Part shown: positions 19,328-28,227 of the stretch, piece after piece
How the letters are laid out: each line of letters starts with the position of its first letter
How positions within the stretch are numbered: position 1 is the stretch's first letter
From: Neiella holothuriorum
GTDB taxonomy: Bacteria; Pseudomonadota; Gammaproteobacteria; Enterobacterales; Neiellaceae
DNA: 64,000 nucleotides
Reading direction: 5' to 3'
Assembly (NCBI RefSeq): GCF_019457915.1
Contig: NZ_JAHZSS010000001.1
Span: forward strand, 310,001-374,000
Position numbers and translations under genes: made by a program
The notes under the pieces: model-generated
What the model saw: only the letters and a program-made list of their open reading frames with translations
What the model was told of the DNA's origin: nothing
Database searches by the model: none

Positions 19328-19927
19328 TTACATCCAGTTGTCCTGCTTTTTCTTGCGGCGCGGTAAGAAAGACAAAATTACGCCTAACAATAAGCCGCCG
19401 CCGGCTACCAGTGCGCCGTTGATAAACCACTGCATCTCAATTTCATCGGTGTAACCGTTGAGTTGCTGCTGCAGTACGTCGCGTTGTTTATTGGCTTCAA
19501 GAACCGATTGTTGTTGCTGGTTGAGCTGCTGTTGTAAGTTGTCAATCTGATTGGACAGTTGCGCAATCTCATTTTTATCAGCATTTATATCGCTGCTCAC
19601 AGCCACAAGCTTTTGGTTCAATTCCTCAATGATTTGCTGCGAGGTTTGACCTTGCGCCAGCGAGGCGGCTTCAACCCAACCTTCACGTTCTCGATCATCA
19701 CGGATTTTTACAAAGCTTCCGTCATCACTGGTTTCAAGCAAGATTACTGGGGTTGATGCGTTGACACTACCAACGATTCGGAATTGTTTTCCGGCACCAC
19801 TGTGCATAAATGTGTACAAATCTTCGCTAATAAAATAGTTGCTTTGAGTTTCTGCTTTGCTTAACCCAGCAAACGACAAAACGACTAAGAGAAGACTAAA
19901 AATAGAGACAGAACGGAGTGATTTCAT
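19328..19927 (-). CDS. ygiM: SH3-domain protein of the YgiM family (TIGR04211)
   Basis: About 199 residues. It has a cleavable-type signal peptide (SIFSLLLVVLSFAGLSKAE) and a bacterial SH3 domain at about residues 28-95 (YFISEDLYTFMHSGAGKQFR through REREGWVEAASL). A coiled coil of Gln-rich heptads (QLSNQIDNLQQQLNQQQQ) follows. Near the C terminus is a membrane helix (GALVAGGGLLLGVILSFLP) with a basic tail ending QDNWM. This matches E. coli YgiM (206 aa), which also neighbours cca. Anchored to the inner membrane with the SH3 domain in the periplasm; precise function unknown. The ATG at 19927 starts the signal peptide; 19948 is an alternative. Confidence 0.85.
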   Translation of the reverse strand: MKSLRSVSIFSLLLVVLSFAGLSKAETQSNYFISEDLYTFMHSGAGKQFRIVGSVNASTPVILLETSDDGSFVKIRDDREREGWVEAASLAQGQTSQQIIEELNQKLVAVSSDINADKNEIAQLSNQIDNLQQQLNQQQQSVLEANKQRDVLQQQLNGYTDEIEMQWFINGALVAGGGLLLGVILSFLPRRKKKQDNWM

Positions 19928-19989
19928 AAGATCAAATAAAGCGAACATTGCTTATTATCAGGTGGCTCCATGCTAGGAAGATGTGAGCA

Positions 19990-20018
19990 GAAAAACAAGA
20001 GGGAGCTGACGCTCCCTC
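19990..20018 (-). terminator. Rho-independent terminator of the DUF47-pit operon
   Basis: Stem gagggagc/gctccctc with loop tgac at 19999-20018. On the minus strand it is followed by TTGTTTTTC (complement of 19990-19998). Located 52 bp past the pit stop. Confidence 0.8.
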
Positions 20019-20069
20019 GAATGTTTCATCGTTCCCATGACCTTAGTCACGGCTCATGGGCATCCGCAT

Positions 20070-21338
20070 CTAGCCAAAAATGCCTTTTAAGATGTAGAAG
20101 AAGATGATCGATAGGATGGCGCCGGCAGGCAAAGTTACAACCCAAGACACCACAATGTTACGCACAACGCTTAGGTTCAAGGCTGCAATACCACGTGCCA
20201 TACCTACACCCAATACTGCACCCACCAAGGTTTGAGTTGTCGAAATTGGTAAACCGGTACCCGAAGCAATTACTACGGTAGAGGCGGCGGCCAGCTCGGC
20301 AGCGAAACCGCGGCTTGGCGTCAGGTGAGTGATGCCTTTACCAATGGTGGCAATGACTCGATGACCAAAAATTGCCAGACCAGCCACAATACCAACGGCA
20401 CCGAGAGGCAGAATCCACCAGGCGAGAGCTGCTTTCTTAGTGATTTCACCATCATGCTGAATAATGCTAACAACGGCAGCTAGTGGACCAATGGCGTTTG
20501 CGACGTCGTTGGAGCCGTGGGCAAATGCCATACAGCAAGCCGTTAGTACCATCAGAACCGCAAAAATACGTTCGAGGTTCATGAACATGGTGCGGCGATC
20601 GGCTTTTTCATCCATCTTCAAGCGACCAATGACAAAAGCACCAACCGCGCCAATGACAACTGCAATGGCAATCGCCAAGGTGTAGGCTTCTAGGTTATCA
20701 AGGTTAATACCGACGTGCTTAAGGCCCTTCTTGATGGTAACCAGCGACATCACGAAACCAGCAAAGGCCATGTACATAGGCACAAAGCGCTTGGCTTGGC
20801 GGATGGGGTTTTCGGTATCAAAGATTAATTTTTGCGCTGACTGAAAGATGAGATACGCCAAGAAGCCTGAAATTGCTGGTGTGACAACCCAACTACCAAC
20901 AATACCGCCTACTTTGCCCCAGCTGACCGAGTCAAAACCGACACCAACAGCAGAGAAACCAACAATCGCACCAATAATCGAGTGAGTGGTGGATACCGGC
21001 CAGCCCAAGTAGCTGGCAACCAATAACCACAAACCTGCGGCCATTAGTGAGCCGATCATACCGAACACTAATAATTCGGGTACATCGGTGTAATAGCCAG
21101 AATCAATGATGCCTTTGCGAATGGTGCTGGTGACTTCGCCACCGGCTAAGTAGGCACCCGCAAATTCAAAGATCATTGCCACGATAATGGCTTGTTTAAT
21201 TGTTAGAGCTTTTGAACCGACAGATGTACCCATTGCATTGGCTACATCATTGGCGCCAATACCCCAGGCCATAAAAAAGCCTACGATAGCGGCAATCGCA
21301 ATCAACATCGGGCCGTGTTGAACTAAAACGTCAACCAT
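20070..21338 (-). CDS. pit: Inorganic phosphate transporter, PiT family
   Basis: A 422-residue inner-membrane permease for phosphate (probably metal-phosphate) driven by an ion gradient. The two inverted-repeat signatures of PiT proteins are visible: GANDVANAMGTSVGSKALT near the N terminus and HGSNDVANAIGPLAAVVSI in the second half. About ten membrane helices can be drawn, with a cytoplasmic loop (DEKADRRTMFMNLER) in the middle. It is cotranscribed with a PhoU-like DUF47 gene 30 bp upstream, a standard pairing for low-affinity phosphate uptake. Confidence 0.93.
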   Translation of the reverse strand: MVDVLVQHGPMLIAIAAIVGFFMAWGIGANDVANAMGTSVGSKALTIKQAIIVAMIFEFAGAYLAGGEVTSTIRKGIIDSGYYTDVPELLVFGMIGSLMAAGLWLLVASYLGWPVSTTHSIIGAIVGFSAVGVGFDSVSWGKVGGIVGSWVVTPAISGFLAYLIFQSAQKLIFDTENPIRQAKRFVPMYMAFAGFVMSLVTIKKGLKHVGINLDNLEAYTLAIAIAVVIGAVGAFVIGRLKMDEKADRRTMFMNLERIFAVLMVLTACCMAFAHGSNDVANAIGPLAAVVSIIQHDGEITKKAALAWWILPLGAVGIVAGLAIFGHRVIATIGKGITHLTPSRGFAAELAAASTVVIASGTGLPISTTQTLVGAVLGVGMARGIAALNLSVVRNIVVSWVVTLPAGAILSIIFFYILKGIFG

Positions 21339-21368
21339 GAGAAATCCTCAACGCTTAATCAGTAATTA

Positions 21369-22049
21369 TTATGAGCGAGACAACATTTGTTCCAAGCGAC
21401 CACCGGCAGAATCTGCGCGGTTGGCGATCGAGCCGATTTGCTCGAACATTTTGTATAGGAACATGACATCAATAGGGTTCATTTCGGACTCGAGCTTGAG
21501 CAATTTACCACGCAGCAAAATTTGCATGTGGTCAGTATCGTCTTCAATGACGTCGAGTTCACGAACCATGTTTTCAACGAGATCAGCTTCGCGACCGGCA
21601 AAGCCAGTTTCGAGCAGTTCATCGAGTTCGTTGACTGCCTTCTTCGCCTGAGATACGGCATCAATACAGCGAGCAACATAGGCGATAAAGTCAGTTTGGA
21701 GAGGGACAGGCATTTCTAGGCTACGACCAATGACCGGGCCCGATACATCTTTGGCTAGATTGGCCATACGGTCTTGTTGACCGAGCAATTCGAGCATGTC
21801 GGTACGTTCTACTGGCATAAACAAACCAGCAGGCAATTTAGAGCGAGCTTGAGCCTTAAGATCATCGGCATCTTTTTCTGCTTTTGAAATTGAGCGATGT
21901 AATTCTGCAGCTTTTACCCAATCTTTTTCGATAACTGCTTCAAAAAATGGGATTAACCCTTCGCAGCACTGGTGAACTTTATTAATATGCTCTACCAGAG
22001 GTTTAATCGGTGATTGGGCAAACACACCCATAATATTCGTTAGTGGCAT
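21369..22049 (-). CDS. PhoU-like DUF47 protein (TIGR00153 family)
   Basis: A 226-residue all-helical cytoplasmic protein of the DUF47 family, distantly related to PhoU. It begins MPLTNIMGVFAQSPIKPLVE; a conserved segment VPLQTDFIAYVARCIDAVSQ lies in the middle and MNPIDVMFLYKMFEQIG near the end. The ATG has an AAGGATG site. Its stop is 30 bp from the pit start, so it probably regulates or supports the Pit permease. No enzymatic motif is seen. Confidence 0.88.
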   Translation of the reverse strand: MPLTNIMGVFAQSPIKPLVEHINKVHQCCEGLIPFFEAVIEKDWVKAAELHRSISKAEKDADDLKAQARSKLPAGLFMPVERTDMLELLGQQDRMANLAKDVSGPVIGRSLEMPVPLQTDFIAYVARCIDAVSQAKKAVNELDELLETGFAGREADLVENMVRELDVIEDDTDHMQILLRGKLLKLESEMNPIDVMFLYKMFEQIGSIANRADSAGGRLEQMLSRS

Positions 22050-22193
22050 GATTCATCCTTATCCGTGCAAGCACGGTTATTGATCGGCGCGCATGTTAAC
22101 CGAAACGATTAGCTGTTGATACACCCTTAATAAGAATAGGCAGATTTTGTTAGTCCGATCGGCTTTAAAGCTGCTTGGAATCTGAAAAAAAAC

Positions 22194-23699
22194 ATGGATA
22201 CAGAGATTGAGTTAAAGCTGTTGGTTGACCCCAATGACTTGCTAGCACTCAGCAATTGGATGCAGCAGCGTCCTCAGGTCATCAAGAATTATCAACGCCA
22301 ACTTGGCAACATTTATTTTGATACGCCTGATCGTCGCTTACGGCAATTAGACTGTGGTCTGCGTGTTCGCACCGTTGATGATCGCTCGGAGCAAACCTTA
22401 AAAACCGCCGGTAAAGTCATCGGCGGCCTGCACGCGCGACCGGAGTATAATATTCCGATTGATGGCCGCCGACCTGATCTGTTCCTGTTCGAACGCGATA
22501 TCTGGCCTGATGATCTCGAACTCAATAACCTCCAAGATGCTCTGATTTCCCAATTCACGACCAATTTCACCCGCCAAACTTGGCTCTTGAGCTACAGCGA
22601 TGATGCCATTGTTGAGGTGGTGCTCGATCACGGCGAAATATGCAGTGGTGATCGCTGTGTACCGATTTGCGAAATGGAAATGGAGTTGGTTAAAGGGCCA
22701 CCATCATTACTTTTCAAGCTGGCACGTAAGGTTTGCAAAAAGTTTGATGTCAGACCCGGCCAAGCCAGTAAGGCTGCTCGCGGTTATAGCTTGCTTGATG
22801 GTGCTCCTGATCCAACGGCTGAGCAGCTCCCGCTGTTATCGCTGACGTCAAGCCACACGGTTGAACAAGCGCTCATCGAATTATCCAGTGCAGCCCTGCG
22901 TCATTTACAACTCAATCAGGATGTATTTTTTGCCAATCGCAGTATCCAAGCGCTGCAAGAAGTGCGTCATGGTTTGCTGTGGATGCTGCAAATTCGCCAC
23001 TACTTTAATGAAGTAGTGGACGAAGCCTCGTTGAATTTACTGGCCAATGCCAAAATCTGGTTGGTAAAACTGCAATGGGTAGCAGATGCCTTGTATCGCG
23101 AGCAGATCATTGAGCAAAAAGATCAGTACATGAAACGTCTTGAAGACAAAAAGAAAGTCCGCAAAGTACTGAAAGACAATGATGAGACTACCAATAGCAA
23201 TTTAGCCTCGGCCTTGTTAACCAGCCGCGACTATAGCCAATGGTTGTTGCAGTTAAGCGAGTGGCTCAGTTGCCAACAATGGCGTTTAGAAGGCCAGCCG
23301 CAACCTGAACTTGATGAGTCGGTGACTAAACTGGCGCAGCGGGTGCTCGATCATTCAAAAAATTACGTCGCAGAACGTTTTCCGGCCGAGCAATCACTTA
23401 ATTCGGCCGATTGCGCCAAAGGGTGTGAGCGTTTAGAGCGGGCTTTGCTGAGTGGCAATTGCTTCCGCCGCTTGTTCGATCCCGATGCTGAGTCGGCTTA
23501 TCGTGGCCCGTGGCAAGATATGTTGCATGGTTGTCAGGAATTAGCGCTGCTCGACTACTTACAGCGAACGGCCAAAGGCATTGAACTCAAAGATGGTGAC
23601 GCGTTTGAGCGTTGGATTATGCGTAAGCGCCAGTCATGGCTAGAGTTAGTGGATCAAAGCAAACAAGTCGCGCTAGCGATGGAGCCTTACTGGCGCTAA
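22194..23699 (+). CDS. ygiF: CYTH-CHAD protein, inorganic triphosphatase YgiF type
   Basis: 501 residues in two domains. The CYTH (triphosphate tunnel) domain at 1-200 carries the ExExK motif EIELK at residues 4-8 and later basic and acidic strands such as CGLRVRTVDDRSEQTLKTAG. The CHAD helical domain (from about 215) is rich in conserved histidines and binds polyphosphate. E. coli YgiF hydrolyses tripolyphosphate. As in E. coli it lies immediately before glnE (52 bp). The ATG at 22194 is preceded only by a weak GGA, and no better start exists. Confidence 0.9.
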   Translation: MDTEIELKLLVDPNDLLALSNWMQQRPQVIKNYQRQLGNIYFDTPDRRLRQLDCGLRVRTVDDRSEQTLKTAGKVIGGLHARPEYNIPIDGRRPDLFLFERDIWPDDLELNNLQDALISQFTTNFTRQTWLLSYSDDAIVEVVLDHGEICSGDRCVPICEMEMELVKGPPSLLFKLARKVCKKFDVRPGQASKAARGYSLLDGAPDPTAEQLPLLSLTSSHTVEQALIELSSAALRHLQLNQDVFFANRSIQALQEVRHGLLWMLQIRHYFNEVVDEASLNLLANAKIWLVKLQWVADALYREQIIEQKDQYMKRLEDKKKVRKVLKDNDETTNSNLASALLTSRDYSQWLLQLSEWLSCQQWRLEGQPQPELDESVTKLAQRVLDHSKNYVAERFPAEQSLNSADCAKGCERLERALLSGNCFRRLFDPDAESAYRGPWQDMLHGCQELALLDYLQRTAKGIELKDGDAFERWIMRKRQSWLELVDQSKQVALAMEPYWR

Positions 23700-23751
23700 G
23701 CCCAAGGCTGCTTTTTATGCTGGCTCGCCAGCTTCCCAATAAGGAATAACT

Positions 23752-26655
23752 ATGGCGATTGAGCCTGTCGTTTCGCCCGTCACCATGCCGGTTCCTTGGC
23801 AAACCTTGACGGCCGAACTGCAACAGCATGGCCTGCAACAATGGCAAAAATTAGCAGACGATCACGATGTTGAAGCCTTGGAGCCTTATAAGCAGCAGCT
23901 TTGTCATGCGATGGCGTTATCGGACTTTCTTTTCGAAATCATCAATGCTCAACCCGCGATAGTCGCCGACTGGTTAGCAGCAGGAACGCTGGCCACGCCG
24001 CTTAGTCATGTATCGATAGCCAAGACCATTCAAGACGCGCTGGCAGATGTTGATAATGAACCGGCGCTCATGTCGCAACTGCGAAAAGCCCGTAAACAAA
24101 TTCAATTTCATATTATCTGGCGTGATTTATTAGGCGAAGCCAGTTTAGATGAAGTGTTGGAAGCAACATCGGCATTGGCAGACGAAGCCATTTGCCAAGC
24201 CAATGACTGGCTCTATCACGATTTAACGAAACGTTGGGGCGTGCCTAGCAATGCTGACGGCAAGCCACAGCCACTGCTGATCATTGGCATGGGTAAGTTG
24301 GGGGGCGCAGAGCTTAATGTGTCGTCTGACGTTGACCTTATTTTTACCTATCCAGAAGCTGGCCAAACACAAGGTGTGCGACGGCAGCGCGATAATCAGG
24401 AATTTTTCATTCGGTTAGGTCAGCGTTTAATCAGTGCGCTGAATCAAGCGACTGCCGATGGTTCGGTATTTCGAGTTGATATGCGACTGCGCCCGTTTGG
24501 TGATAGTGGCCCATTGGTCATGCCGTTTTCAGCATTGGAAGATTATTATCAGCATCATGGCCGCGAGTGGGAACGCTACGCCATGGTAAAGGCGCGCGTG
24601 CTTGGCGCCAACAATGATTATGCCGCCGAACTCAAACAAATGCTGATGCCATTTGTTTATCGCCGTTATATCGATTTCTCAGCCATTCAGTCGCTGCGCA
24701 AAATGAAACTCTTGATTGAGCAAGAAGTACGACGCCGCCAATTAGCGGGCAACGTTAAGCTTGGCGCTGGCGGTATTCGAGAAGTGGAATTTGTGGCGCA
24801 AACGGTTCAACTGATGCGCGGTGGTCGCGCACCAGAGTTGCGCTGTCGCAACTTACTGCAAACCTTACAAGTGATCGATGAATTGGCTGCATTGCCCGAT
24901 ACGGACATGGCAGCATTAGCCAACGCCTACCGTTACTTACGCAAATTAGAGCATGCCTTGCAAGGGCTTGCCGATGCTCAAACCCAAACTTTACCGGATA
25001 CTGATTTCGCCCAACTTCGCGTGGCCGCCATCATGGGATGTGATGACTGGCAGCAACTGAACAAGGCACTTGATGAACAACGTCAGCACGTCAGACAAGC
25101 GTTCGGTCAGGTTATTGGTGAGCCGCCAGGCGATGACGATCCAGCGCCAGAAGTATTGCAAGTGATGCCGTTGTGGCCCGATGTGTGGCAACAAGAGTTA
25201 GTCGAAGGCGCCTGTCAGGAGCTAAATATTGAGTCTTCGGAGCGCTTCCTCAATCCGCTACAAACGTTTTACGACAAGACCAAAAAGCGTCAGCTTGGCC
25301 CGCGTGGTCGCGATGCACTAGAGCGTGTTATGCCGCTTGCTCTGGCTATTGTGTGCCAAACCAAGCAGCCCGCAACTACCTTGGCGCCGGTGCTTGGCGT
25401 TATCGAGACGGTACTAACGCGAACCACATACCTTGAGTTACTGCTAGAAAACCCTAAAGCTTTGCAACAGCTTGTTAGCTTGTGTGAGTCGAGTAGCTGG
25501 ATTGCTTCTGAGTTAGCGAATCATCCAATGCTATTGGATGAATTGCTCGAGCCTGCTCAACTCTATCGACCAACAGAATTAGAAGCGTACGGCGATGAAT
25601 TACGTCAGTTCATGATGCGTATTGATGACGACGATCTTGAACAACAAATGGAAGCGCTGCGTCATTTCAAACAAGCGCAGCAATTGAGGATTGCTGCTGC
25701 TGATGTAACTGGCGGTTTAGCTGTAACCAAAGTAAGCGATCACTTAACGCGCTTAGCGGAAGTCTTACTCGACTATTGTGTTCACGCGGCATGGGCTCAG
25801 CTCACCGAGCGTCACGGTACACCAGATGGTATTAATAGTGCGGCGCAATGCATTGCGGTGTTGGGTTATGGCAAGCTCGGTGGCTTTGAGCTGGGCTACG
25901 GTTCGGATCTTGATATTGTCTTTTTCCACATGGTGCCGCGCGGCGTGACAACCGGCGATAAGCCGATAGATACCACCCAATTTTTAGTCAAGCTAGTTCA
26001 GCGATTTAGCCACTTAATGACCACGCGTACCCACTCTGGCGAGTTGTATGAAATTGATTTACGCCTACGTCCTTCAGGCGCTTCTGGGTTGTTAATCACT
26101 CATTTGGATGCATTGGCTGAATATCAGAAACAAGAGGCTTGGGTGTGGGAGCATCAAGCGTTGGTTCGCGCGCGAGCCGTCTTTGGCGCGCCGCAATTAC
26201 ACGAAGCATTTGCCGAATTACGTCGTGAAATAGTGTGTTTGCCACGGAATATGAATGAGCTTGCTGTAGAAGTGGTAAAAATGCGCCACAAAATGCGCGA
26301 ACACCTCGGCTCTGACGATGAGTCTAAATTCGACTTGAAGCAAGATCCGGGTGGCATTGCTGATATTGAATTTATCGCCCAATACTTAGTGTTGGCATTT
26401 GGCCAGGCGCTGCCAAGTATGGCCGACTGGTCGGATAATTTGCGTATTTTCGAAACCGCCGCAGAGCAGCAATTGTTGACGACGCAGCAGGCCGGCCAAC
26501 TAACCCATGCGTACTGTAGCTACCGCAATCGAGGTCATCACCTATCCTTACAAAATCAAAAAGCAATGGTATCAGCAACGGAGTTTGGCGATGAACGTCA
26601 GCAAGTTATGGCGGTATGGCAGCATTTGTTTGCTGATGTTGAGCAGCGTCTTTAG
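23752..26655 (+). CDS. glnE: Bifunctional glutamine synthetase adenylyltransferase/adenylyl-removing enzyme
   Basis: Adjusts glutamine synthetase activity by attaching or removing AMP, under control of PII. It has 967 residues (946 in E. coli). The N-terminal adenylyl-removing nucleotidyltransferase has GMGKLGGAELNVSSDVDLIF near residue 190. The C-terminal adenylylating domain has GYGKLGGFELGYGSDLDIVF near residue 715. Both active-site acidic pairs are intact. An AAGGAA site precedes the ATG. The 3' end overlaps the next gene by 65 bp. Confidence 0.96.
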   Translation: MAIEPVVSPVTMPVPWQTLTAELQQHGLQQWQKLADDHDVEALEPYKQQLCHAMALSDFLFEIINAQPAIVADWLAAGTLATPLSHVSIAKTIQDALADVDNEPALMSQLRKARKQIQFHIIWRDLLGEASLDEVLEATSALADEAICQANDWLYHDLTKRWGVPSNADGKPQPLLIIGMGKLGGAELNVSSDVDLIFTYPEAGQTQGVRRQRDNQEFFIRLGQRLISALNQATADGSVFRVDMRLRPFGDSGPLVMPFSALEDYYQHHGREWERYAMVKARVLGANNDYAAELKQMLMPFVYRRYIDFSAIQSLRKMKLLIEQEVRRRQLAGNVKLGAGGIREVEFVAQTVQLMRGGRAPELRCRNLLQTLQVIDELAALPDTDMAALANAYRYLRKLEHALQGLADAQTQTLPDTDFAQLRVAAIMGCDDWQQLNKALDEQRQHVRQAFGQVIGEPPGDDDPAPEVLQVMPLWPDVWQQELVEGACQELNIESSERFLNPLQTFYDKTKKRQLGPRGRDALERVMPLALAIVCQTKQPATTLAPVLGVIETVLTRTTYLELLLENPKALQQLVSLCESSSWIASELANHPMLLDELLEPAQLYRPTELEAYGDELRQFMMRIDDDDLEQQMEALRHFKQAQQLRIAAADVTGGLAVTKVSDHLTRLAEVLLDYCVHAAWAQLTERHGTPDGINSAAQCIAVLGYGKLGGFELGYGSDLDIVFFHMVPRGVTTGDKPIDTTQFLVKLVQRFSHLMTTRTHSGELYEIDLRLRPSGASGLLITHLDALAEYQKQEAWVWEHQALVRARAVFGAPQLHEAFAELRREIVCLPRNMNELAVEVVKMRHKMREHLGSDDESKFDLKQDPGGIADIEFIAQYLVLAFGQALPSMADWSDNLRIFETAAEQQLLTTQQAGQLTHAYCSYRNRGHHLSLQNQKAMVSATEFGDERQQVMAVWQHLFADVEQRL

Positions 26656-27118
26656 CAGTCACGCCAAAGAAAATTGCCAGCAGACCTTTGAAGCAAGCAA
26701 AGCGGGCGTCAGTGCGGCGCTAAGTTTTTCTGGCAGTTGTGAGCGCGGCATGTTTCAACTGGCGCTCACCATGCCCGAAGGCCAGCAGCAAACGCTTTAT
26801 GAAGCCTATCATCAGCCAATTTCCGCAATTTGGCTGGAAAAACTAACGGGCAAACCACAACCCGATTTAGTGATGTTGCTAGAAGCCGATGGTCATTTTA
26901 AAGGGCTGCTGGTGTACAGCTGGGTTAATAACCATTACCAAAAGCTAGCCATCAAGCAGCCCGAAGCCAGCCTTCTTGAAGGCTATGATCAGCAAGATCG
27001 CGTGTATGTGCGCTGGGGCGAATTGGTTCGTCAGATTAAACTGGCCGATCCCGATAGCGCCGGCTGGCGCCGGCTGCGTTATGACTTTGCTCAAAAGCTC
27101 TGGGTTGAGTCGAATTAG
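26591..27118 (+). CDS. Exported hypothetical protein overlapping glnE
   Basis: A 175-residue protein not assigned to a named family. A signal peptide (MNVSKLWRYGSICLLMLSSV) is followed by a likely cleavage after SSHA. The mature part has two early cysteines (NCQQTFEASK and SGSCERGMF) that may form a disulfide. It is otherwise beta-rich with KPQPDLVMLLEADGHFKG and ends near RRLRYDFAQKLWVESN. The ATG at 26591 lies inside glnE and has a GGAG site seven bases upstream; the earlier start at 26507 would add a non-signal extension. Likely translated together with glnE. Function unknown. Confidence 0.7.
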   Translation: MNVSKLWRYGSICLLMLSSVFSSHAKENCQQTFEASKAGVSAALSFSGSCERGMFQLALTMPEGQQQTLYEAYHQPISAIWLEKLTGKPQPDLVMLLEADGHFKGLLVYSWVNNHYQKLAIKQPEASLLEGYDQQDRVYVRWGELVRQIKLADPDSAGWRRLRYDFAQKLWVESN

Positions 27119-27157
27119 ATCTGCCGTCCGGCAAAGCATTTGAACCGCATTGAAGGG

Positions 27158-28096
27158 CTATTGCTTGCGGTAGCGAGACGGTGATGTTGGATCTTGTCGG
27201 GTTTTGAAGCGGCGGTGGACCCACAAATACTGCTCTGGATAACGTCTCACATTGGCTTCAATCAACTTGTTGATACGCGTGGTATCAACCACTTCATCAC
27301 CGCTTGGAAAATCTTCAAGTGGCGCTTGCACCTCCAATATGTAGCCTGAACCATCGGGCTTACGATACTGAAAAAACGGTAATAACCTCGCTTTCCCAAG
27401 AGAGACCATTGGTCCGGCTGCTGGCGTGGTGGCGGTATCTTCAACGCCAAAAAACGGGACGAAAATACAGCGTTTACGGCCTAAATCTTGATCTGGGGCG
27501 TACCAAACGGCGGTGCCATTTTTGAGCGCTTTAAAGGCTGAACGAATGTTATTGCGGTTGAGCATTTCGGCCCCCGTCTGGCTCCGGCCTCGGTACTGAA
27601 AGTATTCCATCACGGCATTTTTATTTGGCCGATAGATCCCGCCAGCATGATGGTCCATCGCAAAGCGGCGGCAACCAATTTCTAAGCTCATCATATGACA
27701 AGCCAGCATCACCACGCCTTGGCCTTGTTGTTGAATCTGGGTGAAGTGATGTTCGCCTCGAATTTCAGTAATGCGGCGCATTCGTTTATCGGACCAAAAC
27801 CAGGCAATGCCCGTTTCCATTAAGGCGGCACCGGCTTCACGTAGGTTTTGCTTGAGCATGACGCGTCGCTGGCGCTCGGTCAGTTCAGGAAAGCACAGCG
27901 CAATGTTGGTTGCAGCAATGTGACGGCGACGACGTAAAAGCAAGCTGGCCAGTGATCCAATGCCATAGCCAAAGTTAATAATCCACCGAAACGGTAACTG
28001 CACAATTAGCCACAACAAGCCATAGCCTAACCATACAGGCCAGTACTTTGGGTACAACATAAACCATTGAAAATCGCCGGGGGTTTTATCTGTCAT
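27158..28096 (-). CDS. lpxL: Lipid A biosynthesis lauroyl acyltransferase family (LpxL/LpxM)
   Basis: Inner-membrane enzyme adding a secondary acyl chain to Kdo2-lipid IVA or a late lipid A intermediate. It has 312 residues (306 in E. coli LpxL). An N-terminal membrane helix (GYGLLWLIVQLPFRWIINF) is followed by LLRRRRHIAATNIALCFPEL. The catalytic HX4E motif is HMMSLE near residue 130. Later conserved stretches are GTAVWYAPDQDLG and FPSGDEVVDTTRIN. The ATG at 28096 (MTDKTPGDF) has a GAGAG site; the TTG at 28120 does not. It lies next to hldE, another LPS gene. LpxL versus LpxM cannot be settled by eye. Confidence 0.88.
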   Translation of the reverse strand: MTDKTPGDFQWFMLYPKYWPVWLGYGLLWLIVQLPFRWIINFGYGIGSLASLLLRRRRHIAATNIALCFPELTERQRRVMLKQNLREAGAALMETGIAWFWSDKRMRRITEIRGEHHFTQIQQQGQGVVMLACHMMSLEIGCRRFAMDHHAGGIYRPNKNAVMEYFQYRGRSQTGAEMLNRNNIRSAFKALKNGTAVWYAPDQDLGRKRCIFVPFFGVEDTATTPAAGPMVSLGKARLLPFFQYRKPDGSGYILEVQAPLEDFPSGDEVVDTTRINKLIEANVRRYPEQYLWVHRRFKTRQDPTSPSRYRKQ

Positions 28097-28227
28097 GGCT
28101 CTCAAAAAGACTTGCCGCAAAAGGCGCTATTCTAGCTAATACCAATCGTCATGGATAGTTGCCAACTCAGACCTTGTGTTAGACTGTGCGCCACTTAATT
28201 TTCCTTACAGCTCAAACCGGTATTGCT

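Noticed and set aside
21337-21651. Ser-rich plus-strand frame opposite the DUF47 gene
   Set aside because: Antisense to a well-supported gene and without a ribosome site.
23719-23732. Palindrome gctggctcgccagc just before glnE
   Set aside because: Only two central bases, no T tract and a position directly before the glnE ribosome site; no support for a terminator or operator.
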